Source of the DNA: Dyella sp. GSA-30
GTDB taxonomy: Bacteria > Pseudomonadota > Gammaproteobacteria > Xanthomonadales > Rhodanobacteraceae
NCBI RefSeq assembly: GCF_027924605.1
Contig: NZ_AP027042.1
Location: forward strand, 4,565,524 to 4,629,523
Reading direction: 5' to 3'
DNA: 64,000 bases
This document shows positions 27,170-34,451 of this stretch, in pieces. The first letter of the stretch is position 1, and each line of letters opens with the position of its first letter. The position numbers and the translations under genes were made by a program. The notes below the pieces were generated by a model that saw only the letters and a list, made by a program, of their open reading frames with translations, was not told where the DNA came from and searched no databases.

Positions 27170-28138
27170 ATGGATTCGTTGGGTTATTTCGCGCGATCGT
27201 TCCGCGCACGGCATGACTGGCAAGACACGTTCAGTGGCTTGAAATATCTGATTCGCAGCGCATCGCATTGGCGTCAGCATCGGGATTGGCTCGCGTTCCT
27301 GCAGTCGCATCCGCTGCTTCGTGCAACGGTTCGCCGCCACCCTCGCGTGCAAGAGCGTTACCAGCATCCTTACTTGTGCCAGGGCCTGGATACGCCGCAA
27401 CGCCTGAGAGTTCTGCGAAATCATTACCTGGCCGCGTTGCGTCATCTGCATCCCGATGCCTATGCCGAGATCTATATCGGCAACGGCCTACTTTGCGGTC
27501 CCTTCGCGTTACGGCAGGGGCAGCAGTTTCACTTGAGAATCTCCGCATGCAGCGGCGTGGAATGCGAAGGCGAGCTGCGTGTGGCCCTGGTCGATACGGC
27601 ATCCGGTCGCGATATCAGCCACGCCTCCATGAGCCTGACCGATAGAGGTCGCACGTTGATTGTTGGCTGCCTGCAAGGTGCGCGTGGTGAAGGCAATCGC
27701 GATGTGGTGCGCGACTTCACGCGTGAAAGCCACGGCTTGCGCCCCAAGAACCTGCTGCTGTCGATCATCTATGTCATCGCCCAGGGGATGCATGCACGCG
27801 TACTGGGCGTCAGTGGCAAAACCCATCCCCTGCAGGGACGGCAAGGCTTCGTGGCGCCGTATGACGACTTCTGGCAGGAGAACGGCGGCAGCCTCGACGA
27901 CCGAGGGTTCTATCTGCTGCCCGAACGCGAACCGATACGACTGGAGTCAGCCGTGGAGAGCAAGAACCGCGCGGCATTCCGCCGTCGCGAGGCGTTGCGG
28001 CAGTCGGTATGCACTACCCTTTCGGAAGCGCTGTTCCGCCGCGGCTATCCCGAGATCGAGCAGGCATTGGGCAAGTTGCTGAGCACGAAGACCCAACCTG
28101 ACGAGAAACTACCGTCCGACGGTGCCCTTGCCAGATAA
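27170..28138 (+). CDS. VirK/YbjX (DUF535) family protein
   Basis: 322 residues, soluble. Typical DUF535 segments are H-P-Y-L near residue 65, H-Y-x-x-L near 85, and F-H-L-R-I-S with V-G-C-L-Q-G-A-R-G in the middle. L-R-P-K-N-L-L-L-S and a C-terminal W-Q-E-N-G-type region follow. Relatives (VirK, YbjX, Msr) affect virulence and envelope traits by unknown means. GCAGGGGG supports the ATG at 27170. The end overlaps the convergent HAAS gene by 30 bases. Confidence 0.85.
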   Translation: MDSLGYFARSFRARHDWQDTFSGLKYLIRSASHWRQHRDWLAFLQSHPLLRATVRRHPRVQERYQHPYLCQGLDTPQRLRVLRNHYLAALRHLHPDAYAEIYIGNGLLCGPFALRQGQQFHLRISACSGVECEGELRVALVDTASGRDISHASMSLTDRGRTLIVGCLQGARGEGNRDVVRDFTRESHGLRPKNLLLSIIYVIAQGMHARVLGVSGKTHPLQGRQGFVAPYDDFWQENGGSLDDRGFYLLPEREPIRLESAVESKNRAAFRRREALRQSVCTTLSEALFRRGYPEIEQALGKLLSTKTQPDEKLPSDGALAR

Positions 28139-29029
28139 AGAACGGTGCTCGCCCCCGGAAGGGAGATTACCCAGCCCACGGTAGAGTTTGACCCCGAGAT
28201 CGATAAGCAGGAACAGCACAATCGCGCTGATCAGGTTGGGAGCGGCCTTGTTGAGTGCCGGCGATTTGAATATATCGCCCGCGGTGACAAACCAGATGAG
28301 AACCGCGATAACCGCTATTCCCAGGCCAAAATCAACGCGTCGCAGCCATGGATTCCACCGCCCACGAACCGCAAGCACTGCAAACAACACGGCCTGGCAT
28401 AGCCAAAGGGCAAACAGCACAGGCAGGCGCGACGCATAGAAGGCCGGATCGTAATCGAGTGTTGCGGAAAGCGTTCCCCCACGGGTGATCTGCGAGAAAA
28501 GCCAACCCGGCGCGCCATACGCCACGATGCCGACAATGATCAGCACGATAAACGAGATGGGAACAAGCCGATTCACGCTGTCGCGCCCACGCGGCACCCA
28601 TGATGGCGCCGTGCGTTTGCGCCGCTGAACGATGCCCTGCAAACCGAAATACGTCACCAGCACGCCCAGCCATATAAAGATCGCCTCGCCCAGATCACCC
28701 GACTGCGGCGGCGGATTGCCAAGCGGACTCAGCGCAATCAACACCGCGATGCCGATGATCGCGGCAAACAGAAACCTGCGCGTCTCCGTCGGCGGAATGA
28801 TGGTCCGCGGTTCGAAATAACGAGCGGCCACTTCTTTAGGCGCGCCAAACGCTCTCAAGCCTTCCAGCGCAATATCCGCGTCCAGCGCACGCCCTTGGGC
28901 TTCGGCCCTGGACTGCAGGTCTTCGCGCAGCAGCTCGCGCAGCTCGAGAGCGACATCGTTGCGCTGCTTGCGCGGCAACAACTGAGCAACGTCCTGGACA
29001 TAGGCATCGATCAAGTTATCAACGTCCAT
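28109..29029 (-). CDS. membrane protein with N-terminal HAAS-type domain, paired with PadR
   Basis: 306 residues. The first 75 residues form a helical domain (Y-V-Q-D-V-A-Q-L-L-P-R-K-Q-R, then G-A-P-K-E-V-A-A-R-Y) like the HAAS/permease-prefix domains that accompany PadR regulators. About six transmembrane helices follow. GGAGG is placed for the ATG at 29029 rather than 29041. The start overlaps the PadR stop, so translation is coupled. The role is probably envelope-related and PadR-controlled. Confidence 0.78.
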   Translation of the reverse strand: MDVDNLIDAYVQDVAQLLPRKQRNDVALELRELLREDLQSRAEAQGRALDADIALEGLRAFGAPKEVAARYFEPRTIIPPTETRRFLFAAIIGIAVLIALSPLGNPPPQSGDLGEAIFIWLGVLVTYFGLQGIVQRRKRTAPSWVPRGRDSVNRLVPISFIVLIIVGIVAYGAPGWLFSQITRGGTLSATLDYDPAFYASRLPVLFALWLCQAVLFAVLAVRGRWNPWLRRVDFGLGIAVIAVLIWFVTAGDIFKSPALNKAAPNLISAIVLFLLIDLGVKLYRGLGNLPSGGEHRSLSGKGTVGR

Positions 29030-29366
29030 CGGATCCTCCATTGGTGAGCAACCGATCCATCGCTTCGTTCAGGCCATACCAGGTCTCGGTCAGCCGCTTG
29101 AGAAGACGCCTGCCTTCCGTGCTCAGCACGTAGTAGCGCCGTGGTGCGCCCTCGTTCGTACGCCATTCGCTGGTCAGGACTTCTTGCGTCTCCAGACGAC
29201 GCAGCAAGGGGTACAGCGTCCCTTCTTCGATAGGCATGCCACCTTCGGCAAGTGCCTGCCGTAGCTCATACCCGTAGCGTGGTGTGCGCAGCTGCGACAG
29301 CGTTGCCAGCACGATCACGCCACGGCGCAGCTCAAGCGCAAGAGTCGGGGTGTCATTCTCAGCCAT
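29019..29366 (-). CDS. PadR-family transcriptional regulator
   Basis: 115 residues, a short PadR winged-helix repressor. L-E-L-R-R-G-V-I-V-L-A-T-L leads into Y-G-Y-E-L and the recognition region E-E-G-T-L-Y-P-L-L-R-R-L, then R-R-Y-Y-V-L-S-T-E-G. It is the first gene of a two-gene unit with the HAAS membrane protein. A palindrome 14 bases upstream of the start is a likely autoregulatory site. Confidence 0.92.
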   Translation of the reverse strand: MAENDTPTLALELRRGVIVLATLSQLRTPRYGYELRQALAEGGMPIEEGTLYPLLRRLETQEVLTSEWRTNEGAPRRYYVLSTEGRRLLKRLTETWYGLNEAMDRLLTNGGSDGR

Positions 29367-29379
29367 GTACCGCACAGTA

Positions 29380-29394
29380 CTATGTGGCACATAG
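29380..29394. promoter_or_regulatory. 15-base palindrome, probable PadR operator
   Basis: CTATGTG-G-CACATAG is a perfect palindrome with ATGT/ACAT half-sites of the PadR type. It lies just upstream of the padR-like gene. Confidence 0.55.
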
Positions 29395-29522
29395 GTCGTC
29401 AATAGCCCATCGACTGATCGCCTCAAATTCTTTCGAGCCAAGCGTGAAGTACGCGCTGAACCAAACCCGGCATCAGACGTATAGACTCAGTTGCCCTCCC
29501 AACCACCCGAGGAATCACTGTC

Positions 29523-30071
29523 ATGAAGTCACTCATCAAGCTCGCCGCGCTCGCCCTGGTCGGTACCGCCACCCTGGCCGCACCGGCGTTCGCCGCACTG
29601 AAGGAAGGCACGCAGGCGCCCGACTTCTCGGCACCGGCCTTTCTCGCTGGCAAAGCCTTTACGTTCAAGCTCGCCGACGCGTTGAAGGAGGGCCCGGTGG
29701 TGGTCTATTTCTTCCCCGCCGCGCATACCTCCGGCTGCAATGTCGAAGCCCACCTGTTCTCCCAGGCCATCGATCAGTTCAAGGCGATGCATACGACGGT
29801 GATCGGCGTCACCGCCGGCAATACCAGCGAACTGGCGGACTTCTCAAAGGAAACCGAGCATTGCAGCGGCAAGTTCCCGGTCGCCGCCGATGAAGGCGCG
29901 AAGATCGCCAAGGAATACGACTCCACCTTGCAGATGAAGCCGGGCTGGTCGGACCGTACCTCCTATGTGATCGACCAGTCGGGGAAAATCACCCACGTCT
30001 ATTCCAACCTGAGCCCCACCAAGCATGTTCAGGAGACGCTCGATGCGGTAAAGGCGATCGAGAAGAAGTAA
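29523..30071 (+). CDS. exported peroxiredoxin (Bcp/AhpC-TSA type)
   Basis: 182 residues with a cleavable signal (cut near A-F-A). The thioredoxin-fold domain has the peroxidatic motif P-A-A-H-T-S-G-C (P65, T69, C72). A second Cys in T-E-H-C-S-G could resolve it. It probably reduces peroxides in the periplasm. No partner reductase is adjacent. Confidence 0.88.
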   Translation: MKSLIKLAALALVGTATLAAPAFAALKEGTQAPDFSAPAFLAGKAFTFKLADALKEGPVVVYFFPAAHTSGCNVEAHLFSQAIDQFKAMHTTVIGVTAGNTSELADFSKETEHCSGKFPVAADEGAKIAKEYDSTLQMKPGWSDRTSYVIDQSGKITHVYSNLSPTKHVQETLDAVKAIEKK

Positions 30072-30085
30072 TCCGGCCGAACGAC

Positions 30086-30125
30086 GACCTCGGCACCTGC
30101 ATGGTTGTCGAGGTCGCTCTTTCCC
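30086..30125 (+). terminator. weak terminator-like hairpin after the peroxiredoxin
   Basis: CGACCTCG and CGAGGTCG are separated by 16 bases and followed by CTCTTTCCCC. The stem is short and the loop long, so termination may be partial. Confidence 0.35.
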
Positions 30126-30192
30126 CTCAAGGGTCTCCCTGTGAGAATGGCGATCGGTACACCCCGCTTTCGCCCCAGGAGATCAGCTCGTC

Positions 30193-31035
30193 GTGTCGCA
30201 TTATTCCGGCCCTCTTCTTACGCGTCCCGATACCGACGCCCTGCTGGCTGCACGCGATGCTGGCGCGGCGGAATGGACCGGGTCGCTGGACCTCGGGTGC
30301 TCGAACGACAGCGCGACGTTGCAAGCGAATGCGTGGCGCTGGAAAGGCCAGCCCTACCCTTTTCCCGGCAAACTGAAAGATCGCACGATCTACTACTGGG
30401 ACGGCGAGGATTTTGCGCCGGTATCGCGCTTTTCCGGCTCGCTGATCAAGCTGGTTCCTACCGAATGGGGCGCACCTACGTTCGAGATCGACGGCATCAA
30501 GATGCTGCCCACGGCGAAGGACTCGCCGTTCGAGGACGCGCGTCGCAAGGTGGCGCTGGTCGAGCCGAAGGGCAAGATAGTCCTCGATACCTGCGGGGGC
30601 CTTGGCTACTTCGCCGCCTGCTGCCTGGAGGCTGGCGTAGAGCGTATCCATTCGTTCGAAAAGAACCCGGATGTGCTGTGGTTGCGCACGCTCAATCCGT
30701 GGTCGCCGGATCCCGATGCGCCTGCCAGCGGCGGTCGCCTGCAGCTTGAGCATGGCGACGTATCTCAAACGATCATGCGCATCGCCGACAACTCGGTCGA
30801 CGCGCTGCTGCACGACCCACCGCGCTTCGGCATCGCAGGCGAGCTTTATTCCCAGGCGTTCTACGATCAACTCGCGCGTGTACTTCGCCGCGGCGGTCGC
30901 CTGTTTCACTACACCGGCAGCCCGAACAAACTCACCAGTGCTCGCGATGTGCCGCGCGAAGTGGAAAAGCGTCTGGAGAAGGCCGGTTTCAAGGCACAAT
31001 TGGCCTTGGATGGCGTATTGGCGACGCGGCGCTAA
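30193..31035 (+). CDS. class I SAM-dependent methyltransferase
   Basis: 280 residues. The SAM-binding motif is V-L-D-T-C-G-G-L-G-Y-F-A (about 129-140). The acidic strand end follows (F-E-K-N-P), and motif IV is L-L-H-D-P-P-R-F. An N-terminal domain of about 100 residues precedes the Rossmann fold. D-P-P-R resembles RNA or small-molecule methyltransferases, but the substrate is unclear. The start is GTG, with GGAG about 12 bases upstream. Confidence 0.75.
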   Translation: MSHYSGPLLTRPDTDALLAARDAGAAEWTGSLDLGCSNDSATLQANAWRWKGQPYPFPGKLKDRTIYYWDGEDFAPVSRFSGSLIKLVPTEWGAPTFEIDGIKMLPTAKDSPFEDARRKVALVEPKGKIVLDTCGGLGYFAACCLEAGVERIHSFEKNPDVLWLRTLNPWSPDPDAPASGGRLQLEHGDVSQTIMRIADNSVDALLHDPPRFGIAGELYSQAFYDQLARVLRRGGRLFHYTGSPNKLTSARDVPREVEKRLEKAGFKAQLALDGVLATRR

Positions 31036-31158
31036 ATAGCGCTACGAGCGCGAAATATTGCACCGCTTCGGTCGCTTTAATTTACGAACGAGCCCGCTCG
31101 CCGAGCTTGGGGTTATAGGACTACAGTATTCGCCAGAACCCCAGGCAAGGAGACCCGT

Positions 31159-31638
31159 ATGCGTGTCCACCGGACTCTGATCCTGACAGCGGGATTAACG
31201 CTGTCGCTCGCCGCCAAGGCCGACGACATACGCTCGGAAAAGGACGCCAATCTCGAGCGCTTCTTTGCCGCCACGCATCTCACCGAAGCTTTCAAAGCAA
31301 ATGCCGCCCGAGCCAGGCTCGATGACGCGTTCGACCCGCTTGGCGAGAGGACATCGCACCTGAGCGGCGACGAAGTGGCCAAAGTCATGGCCTCGGCGCT
31401 TCGAAACAAGTTCACGGTGGAAGAAACGCGCGCGCTTGCCGACTACTACGCATCTGGCGCGTCACAAGCGATCACGGACCGGCGGCCGCTGACATCGGCG
31501 CAACAGATCGCCTTCAACGAACTGTATCCCGCGCACAAAGACGTACCGGGACGCATGAAGTCCATACTCGCCTCGTCGGAATTCCAGCATCGCGCGTCCG
31601 AGTCCATCCGAGCCTATGCGGCGAGCGGCGGCCGTTGA
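31159..31638 (+). CDS. DUF2059-like secreted protein
   Basis: 159 residues. A short signal (L-I-L-T-A-G-L-T-L-S-L-A-A) is followed by a helical domain with L-E-R-F-F-A-A-T-H-L. Further on, L-R-N-K-F-T-V-E-E-T-R-A-L-A-D-Y-Y-A-S is the central pattern of DUF2059. Function is unknown. Confidence 0.65.
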   Translation: MRVHRTLILTAGLTLSLAAKADDIRSEKDANLERFFAATHLTEAFKANAARARLDDAFDPLGERTSHLSGDEVAKVMASALRNKFTVEETRALADYYASGASQAITDRRPLTSAQQIAFNELYPAHKDVPGRMKSILASSEFQHRASESIRAYAASGGR

Positions 31639-31659
31639 TCGACAACTAGCTCCAACCCT

Positions 31660-32118
31660 CTATTTTGATCGACGCTTGGAAGGCAATCGTACGACGGTGT
31701 CTTCCGAACCCAACACATGCCCATCTTGTGAGCGTGGCAAAAGCTTCGGAACAGGTCGCCCTTTGGCATCCATCAGAACCACGTGCGCCTCGCCGGGCTC
31801 AAAGAAAAAATCTTCGCCCCATTGCCTGAGCGCTACCAACAACGGAAACAGTGCCCGTCCCTTCTCCGTCAGAATGTATTCCTGATAGGCACTGCCATCG
31901 GACGCCGGCACCGTCTCCATGATGTCGTAAGCCACGAGGTGGCGCAGGCGCGCGGCCAGAATGTTCTTGGCAAGCCCAAGACTCCGCTGAAACTCTCCAA
32001 ATCGGCGCATGCCGTCGAACGCATCACGCACGATCAATAGCGACCAACCATCGCCTATGGCATCGAGCGGCCGCGCTACGCCGCATAAAGATTCGTTGTG
32101 GGTGGTTCGCTTTACCAT
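31660..32118 (-). CDS. HxlR-family winged-helix regulator
   Basis: 152 residues. C12 in E-S-L-C-G-V-A-R-P-L-D-A-I-G is the conserved HxlR cysteine, often a redox or electrophile sensor. W-S-L-L-I-V-R-D, F-G-E-F-Q-R-S-L-G-L-A-K-N-I-L and Y-I-L-T-E-K-G form the winged helix. It is divergent from the dehalogenase-like gene and a palindrome lies between, so it probably controls that gene. Confidence 0.9.
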   Translation of the reverse strand: MVKRTTHNESLCGVARPLDAIGDGWSLLIVRDAFDGMRRFGEFQRSLGLAKNILAARLRHLVAYDIMETVPASDGSAYQEYILTEKGRALFPLLVALRQWGEDFFFEPGEAHVVLMDAKGRPVPKLLPRSQDGHVLGSEDTVVRLPSKRRSK

Positions 32119-32171
32119 CGCTGCCTCGCCTCTGAAGGTTGCAAGATAAAACCAGTGATGCTACAAAGCAA

Positions 32172-32192
32172 TTGGTTTCAATTTAAAACCAA
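32172..32192. promoter_or_regulatory. probable HxlR operator
   Basis: TTGGTTT, seven bases and AAACCAA form a perfect dyad in the 95-base gap between the HxlR and dehalogenase-like genes. An outer pair, TGAAGGTT (32133-32140) and AACCTTCA (32193-32200), also matches perfectly. Confidence 0.55.
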
Positions 32193-32213
32193 AACCTTCA
32201 AGGCGCACCATCG

Positions 32214-33134
32214 ATGATCCAGTCCGACGAAACATTCAACGGCAGCTTTCCCTATTCCGCGAAATTCACCGAGTCCCCAGGCTTTCGGATGCATTACATC
32301 GATGAAGGGCCACGTGACGGGCAAGTAGTGCTTTGCCTGCATGGCGAACCCACATGGGGCTATCTCTTCCGGCATCTGGTTGGGGCATTGCATGAAAACT
32401 GTCGCGTGCTGGTGCCCGACCATATGGGCTTTGGAAAAAGCGCAACACCGCAGGACCGTACCTATTGGCTCCAGGACCATGTCGATAATCTCGAACGCTT
32501 TGTGCTTGCGCTGGATCTGCGTGACATCACCCTGGTCATGCATGATTTCGGCGGCCCGGTCGGCATGGGACTGGCGGCGCGGCATCCAGATCGGATTCGC
32601 AGAATCATCGCTGCCAACGGCCCCACACCCTTCGGACAAGCCAGCCTCGTCGAGCGCCTGACGACAAATGCCCAGGTATCCCCCTGGTTTCAATGGATCA
32701 TGAAAGCGCAATCGCAAGACCGCCTGAAAACCGTACTGGGCGAGCTCGGTTTCAATATTCTCAGCACGCTGAAGCTCAACGGCTTCGAAAATCATGCGTT
32801 GATCAGCGACACTTGGTTGCGTGCCTACGGAGCGCACTTCATGGACCCGTCCGACAGCGCAGGCGTTATCGGCTGGGCCGAGGGTTTTGCGATAAACGCG
32901 CACCGTTTCGAAACACCTGATGCAGGCGCAAGACGACAGATCCAGTCCAGGCCCGCGCTTGCGATCTGGGGACTGGCCGATCGCACGCTCCATGCCGAGC
33001 ACTTCCTGCCCCTGTTTAGCGAACTGTTTCCTCAGGCACCTATCCACAGGTTGGCAGGCGTTGGACATTACTGCCTGGAGGATGGACCCGATACGATCGC
33101 CGCTCATGTAACAGCGTTCATGCGGCAAACCTGA
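32214..33134 (+). CDS. haloalkane dehalogenase-like alpha/beta hydrolase
   Basis: 306 residues. H-G-E-P-T-W (43-48) and the nucleophile elbow M-H-D-F-G-G-P with Asp111 match haloalkane dehalogenases. The catalytic His is in G-V-G-H-Y near the C-terminus. However, the residue after the nucleophile is Phe112, where true dehalogenases have a halide-binding Trp. Activity on halides is therefore doubtful and another hydrolytic role is possible. It is divergently paired with an HxlR regulator. Confidence 0.8.
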   Translation: MIQSDETFNGSFPYSAKFTESPGFRMHYIDEGPRDGQVVLCLHGEPTWGYLFRHLVGALHENCRVLVPDHMGFGKSATPQDRTYWLQDHVDNLERFVLALDLRDITLVMHDFGGPVGMGLAARHPDRIRRIIAANGPTPFGQASLVERLTTNAQVSPWFQWIMKAQSQDRLKTVLGELGFNILSTLKLNGFENHALISDTWLRAYGAHFMDPSDSAGVIGWAEGFAINAHRFETPDAGARRQIQSRPALAIWGLADRTLHAEHFLPLFSELFPQAPIHRLAGVGHYCLEDGPDTIAAHVTAFMRQT

Positions 33135-33184
33135 AGTCAGGTGCCAAGACGAGACTTTATTTGGCAATCGCTCTGTCAATAATC

Positions 33185-33218
33185 TTCCACTTTAATTCAA
33201 CGCATTGATTTAGTGGAA
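33185..33218. promoter_or_regulatory. inverted repeat 1 upstream of the reb operon
   Basis: TTCCACT (33185-33191) and AGTGGAA (33212-33218) are perfect arms in the AT-rich 204-base leader before the first reb gene. The arms extend imperfectly inward (TTAAT...ATTTA). Confidence 0.4.
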
Positions 33219-33222
33219 AATG

Positions 33223-33253
33223 GGCAAGTAGTCCATCTCCGTGATTACTTGCC
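33223..33253. promoter_or_regulatory. inverted repeat 2 upstream of the reb operon
   Basis: GGCAAGTA (33223-33230) and TACTTGCC (33246-33253) are perfect 8-base arms, 15 bases apart. This is a plausible dimeric repressor or activator site for R-body expression. Confidence 0.45.
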
Positions 33254-33338
33254 TTAGCAAATCCCTTGCAACGGACACTTGCATAGGCGTAGTGTTGCGC
33301 GACTTTCGATCGGCTTTTTTCAAACAGGGGGTTTGACA

Positions 33339-33572
33339 ATGGCATTTCCTACCGCAGTTAACTCGCAGATTACCGACGCCGTCACCCAGTCCAATGTAAA
33401 GGTGCTCGCTGAAGCGCCGGCCATGGCGATGGGATCGATTTACCAGACCGCAGCCCATTCGATCGGCATTGCGCTGGAAAACGCGGTAAGCAACCAGCAA
33501 TTGACCAATCAGATCGCGCAGGCGGTGACGACGCGTTGCGTTGAATCGCTTTTCAGCTCAGCCGGCAAATAA
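33339..33572 (+). CDS. rebB: R-body protein, RebB family (copy 1)
   Basis: 77 residues of the RebB ('killing trait') family. Members form R-bodies, coiled protein ribbons that extend on a pH change and can puncture membranes in Caedibacter and relatives. The signature is nearly complete: M-A-F-P-T-A-V-N-S-Q-I-T-D-A-V, then N-V-K-V-L-A-E-A-P-A-M-A-M-G and A-A-H-S-I-G-I-A. It is an amphipathic helical, Ala-rich protein with one Cys near the end. CAGGGGG lies upstream of the ATG at 33339. It is the first gene of a four-gene operon, 12 bases before copy 2. Confidence 0.92.
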   Translation: MAFPTAVNSQITDAVTQSNVKVLAEAPAMAMGSIYQTAAHSIGIALENAVSNQQLTNQIAQAVTTRCVESLFSSAGK

Positions 33573-33584
33573 GGGGATACGTCC

Positions 33585-33824
33585 ATGGCATTTCCGACTG
33601 CAGTCAACGATCAGATTACCGATTCGGTCTCGCAAACAAACGTCAAGGTATTGGGGGAAGCCCCCGCCATGGCGTTGGGTTCGGTCTACCAGACCGCGGC
33701 CCACTCCCTCGGCATCGCGATGGAGAACGCCGCAGCCAACCAGCAGAATGCGAACAGCATCGCGCAGGCCGTCGTGACGCGTTGCGTCAACTCGCTCTTC
33801 GGTGAACCGCTACCGAAGGAGTAA
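33585..33824 (+). CDS. rebB: R-body protein, RebB family (copy 2)
   Basis: 79 residues, a close paralogue of copy 1. It shares the M-A-F-P-T-A-V-N opening, the N-V-K-V-L-G-E-A-P-A-M-A-L-G core and the T-R-C-V-N-S-L-F end. The tail carries a short E-P-L-P-K-E extension. Two near-identical small subunits fit a co-assembling ribbon, as in the Caedibacter RebA/RebB pair. The next gene starts 5 bases after the stop. Confidence 0.92.
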   Translation: MAFPTAVNDQITDSVSQTNVKVLGEAPAMALGSVYQTAAHSLGIAMENAAANQQNANSIAQAVVTRCVNSLFGEPLPKE

Positions 33825-33828
33825 GACC

Positions 33829-34176
33829 ATGGCAGACGAAACCGAAGTCAACAGCCAGATCACCGACGCGGTGTCCCAGGTCAACGAAACGGTGCTTGGC
33901 TCGTCCGAGGCACTGACGCGCGCCATGGCGGACCAGGTCATGGCGCAAGCCATCGGCCTGGCGATGCAGAATGCCGTTGCGCAACAGCAGCAGCTCTACA
34001 TCCTGCGCAACGCCGTGACCACCGCTGCTGCTCGATCGATCCTCGATTCGAATCCGCAGGAAGCGTTGCGCTTTGCCAGCGAGGCGCTCAATTCCGACGA
34101 TATCGCGCAAACGCTCGAGCGCCTGAGCGCACTGGCAAAGAACGGTCCCGCCGGCAAGTCGCAAGAAGGGAAATGA
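33829..34176 (+). CDS. R-body protein, divergent RebB-family member with C-terminal extension
   Basis: 115 residues. The N-terminal half keeps V-N-S-Q-I-T-D-A-V-S-Q-V-N-E-T-V-L-G and A-I-G-L-A-M-Q-N-A-V-A-Q-Q-Q-Q. It lacks the A-P-A-M-A-G-Y-Q-T-A-H core of copies 1 and 2. A charged helical extension of about 45 residues follows (E-A-L-R-F-A-S-E-A-L, then L-E-R-L-S-A-L). It may be a ribbon end, nucleator or regulator. AAGGAG precedes the ATG at 33829. Confidence 0.85.
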   Translation: MADETEVNSQITDAVSQVNETVLGSSEALTRAMADQVMAQAIGLAMQNAVAQQQQLYILRNAVTTAAARSILDSNPQEALRFASEALNSDDIAQTLERLSALAKNGPAGKSQEGK

Positions 34177-34178
34177 CG

Positions 34179-34388
34179 ATGGCAAACGAAGATACCGAGT
34201 CGCAGCCCAACGACGTCGCAGCCCAGCTCGCGAGCACGCACGCTGCCGTGCTCGCCGCGATCACCGCCGGATACAAGAGCACCGAAGACGCGATGAAAGC
34301 CGCCGAAGATGCGGTAGCGCAAGCGGTCAGCGGTGTGGCAAAAGCCATGCAACTGGCGCAGCAGGCGACAAAGAAGCCAGACGCTTGA
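34179..34388 (+). CDS. small Ala-rich coiled-coil protein of the reb operon
   Basis: 69 residues, very rich in Ala, Gln, Thr and charged residues with heptad-like spacing, and without RebB motifs. In reb loci small accessory proteins (RebC/RebD type) are needed for assembly, so this is the likely partner. ATG 34179 has AAGGG eight bases upstream. ATG 34173, overlapping the previous stop, is too close to it. Confidence 0.7.
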   Translation: MANEDTESQPNDVAAQLASTHAAVLAAITAGYKSTEDAMKAAEDAVAQAVSGVAKAMQLAQQATKKPDA

Positions 34389-34410
34389 TGAGTCCTCGCA
34401 AGGGATAAGG

Positions 34411-34440
34411 CTGGGCGGCGGACGCAGTGACGCCGCCCAG
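34411..34440. terminator. strong GC hairpin after the reb operon
   Basis: CTGGGCGGCG, ten bases and CGCCGCCCAG form a perfect 10-bp stem between the reb operon and the convergent secreted-protein gene. There is no T run, so it may stabilise the 3' end rather than terminate alone. Confidence 0.5.
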
Positions 34441-34451
34441 CGTATTCGGGA

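Noticed and set aside
33240-33300. Possible sigma-54 promoter (TTGCAACG...TTGCA) before the reb operon
   Set aside because: The -24 GG is missing and the spacing is off by one, so it does not meet the consensus.
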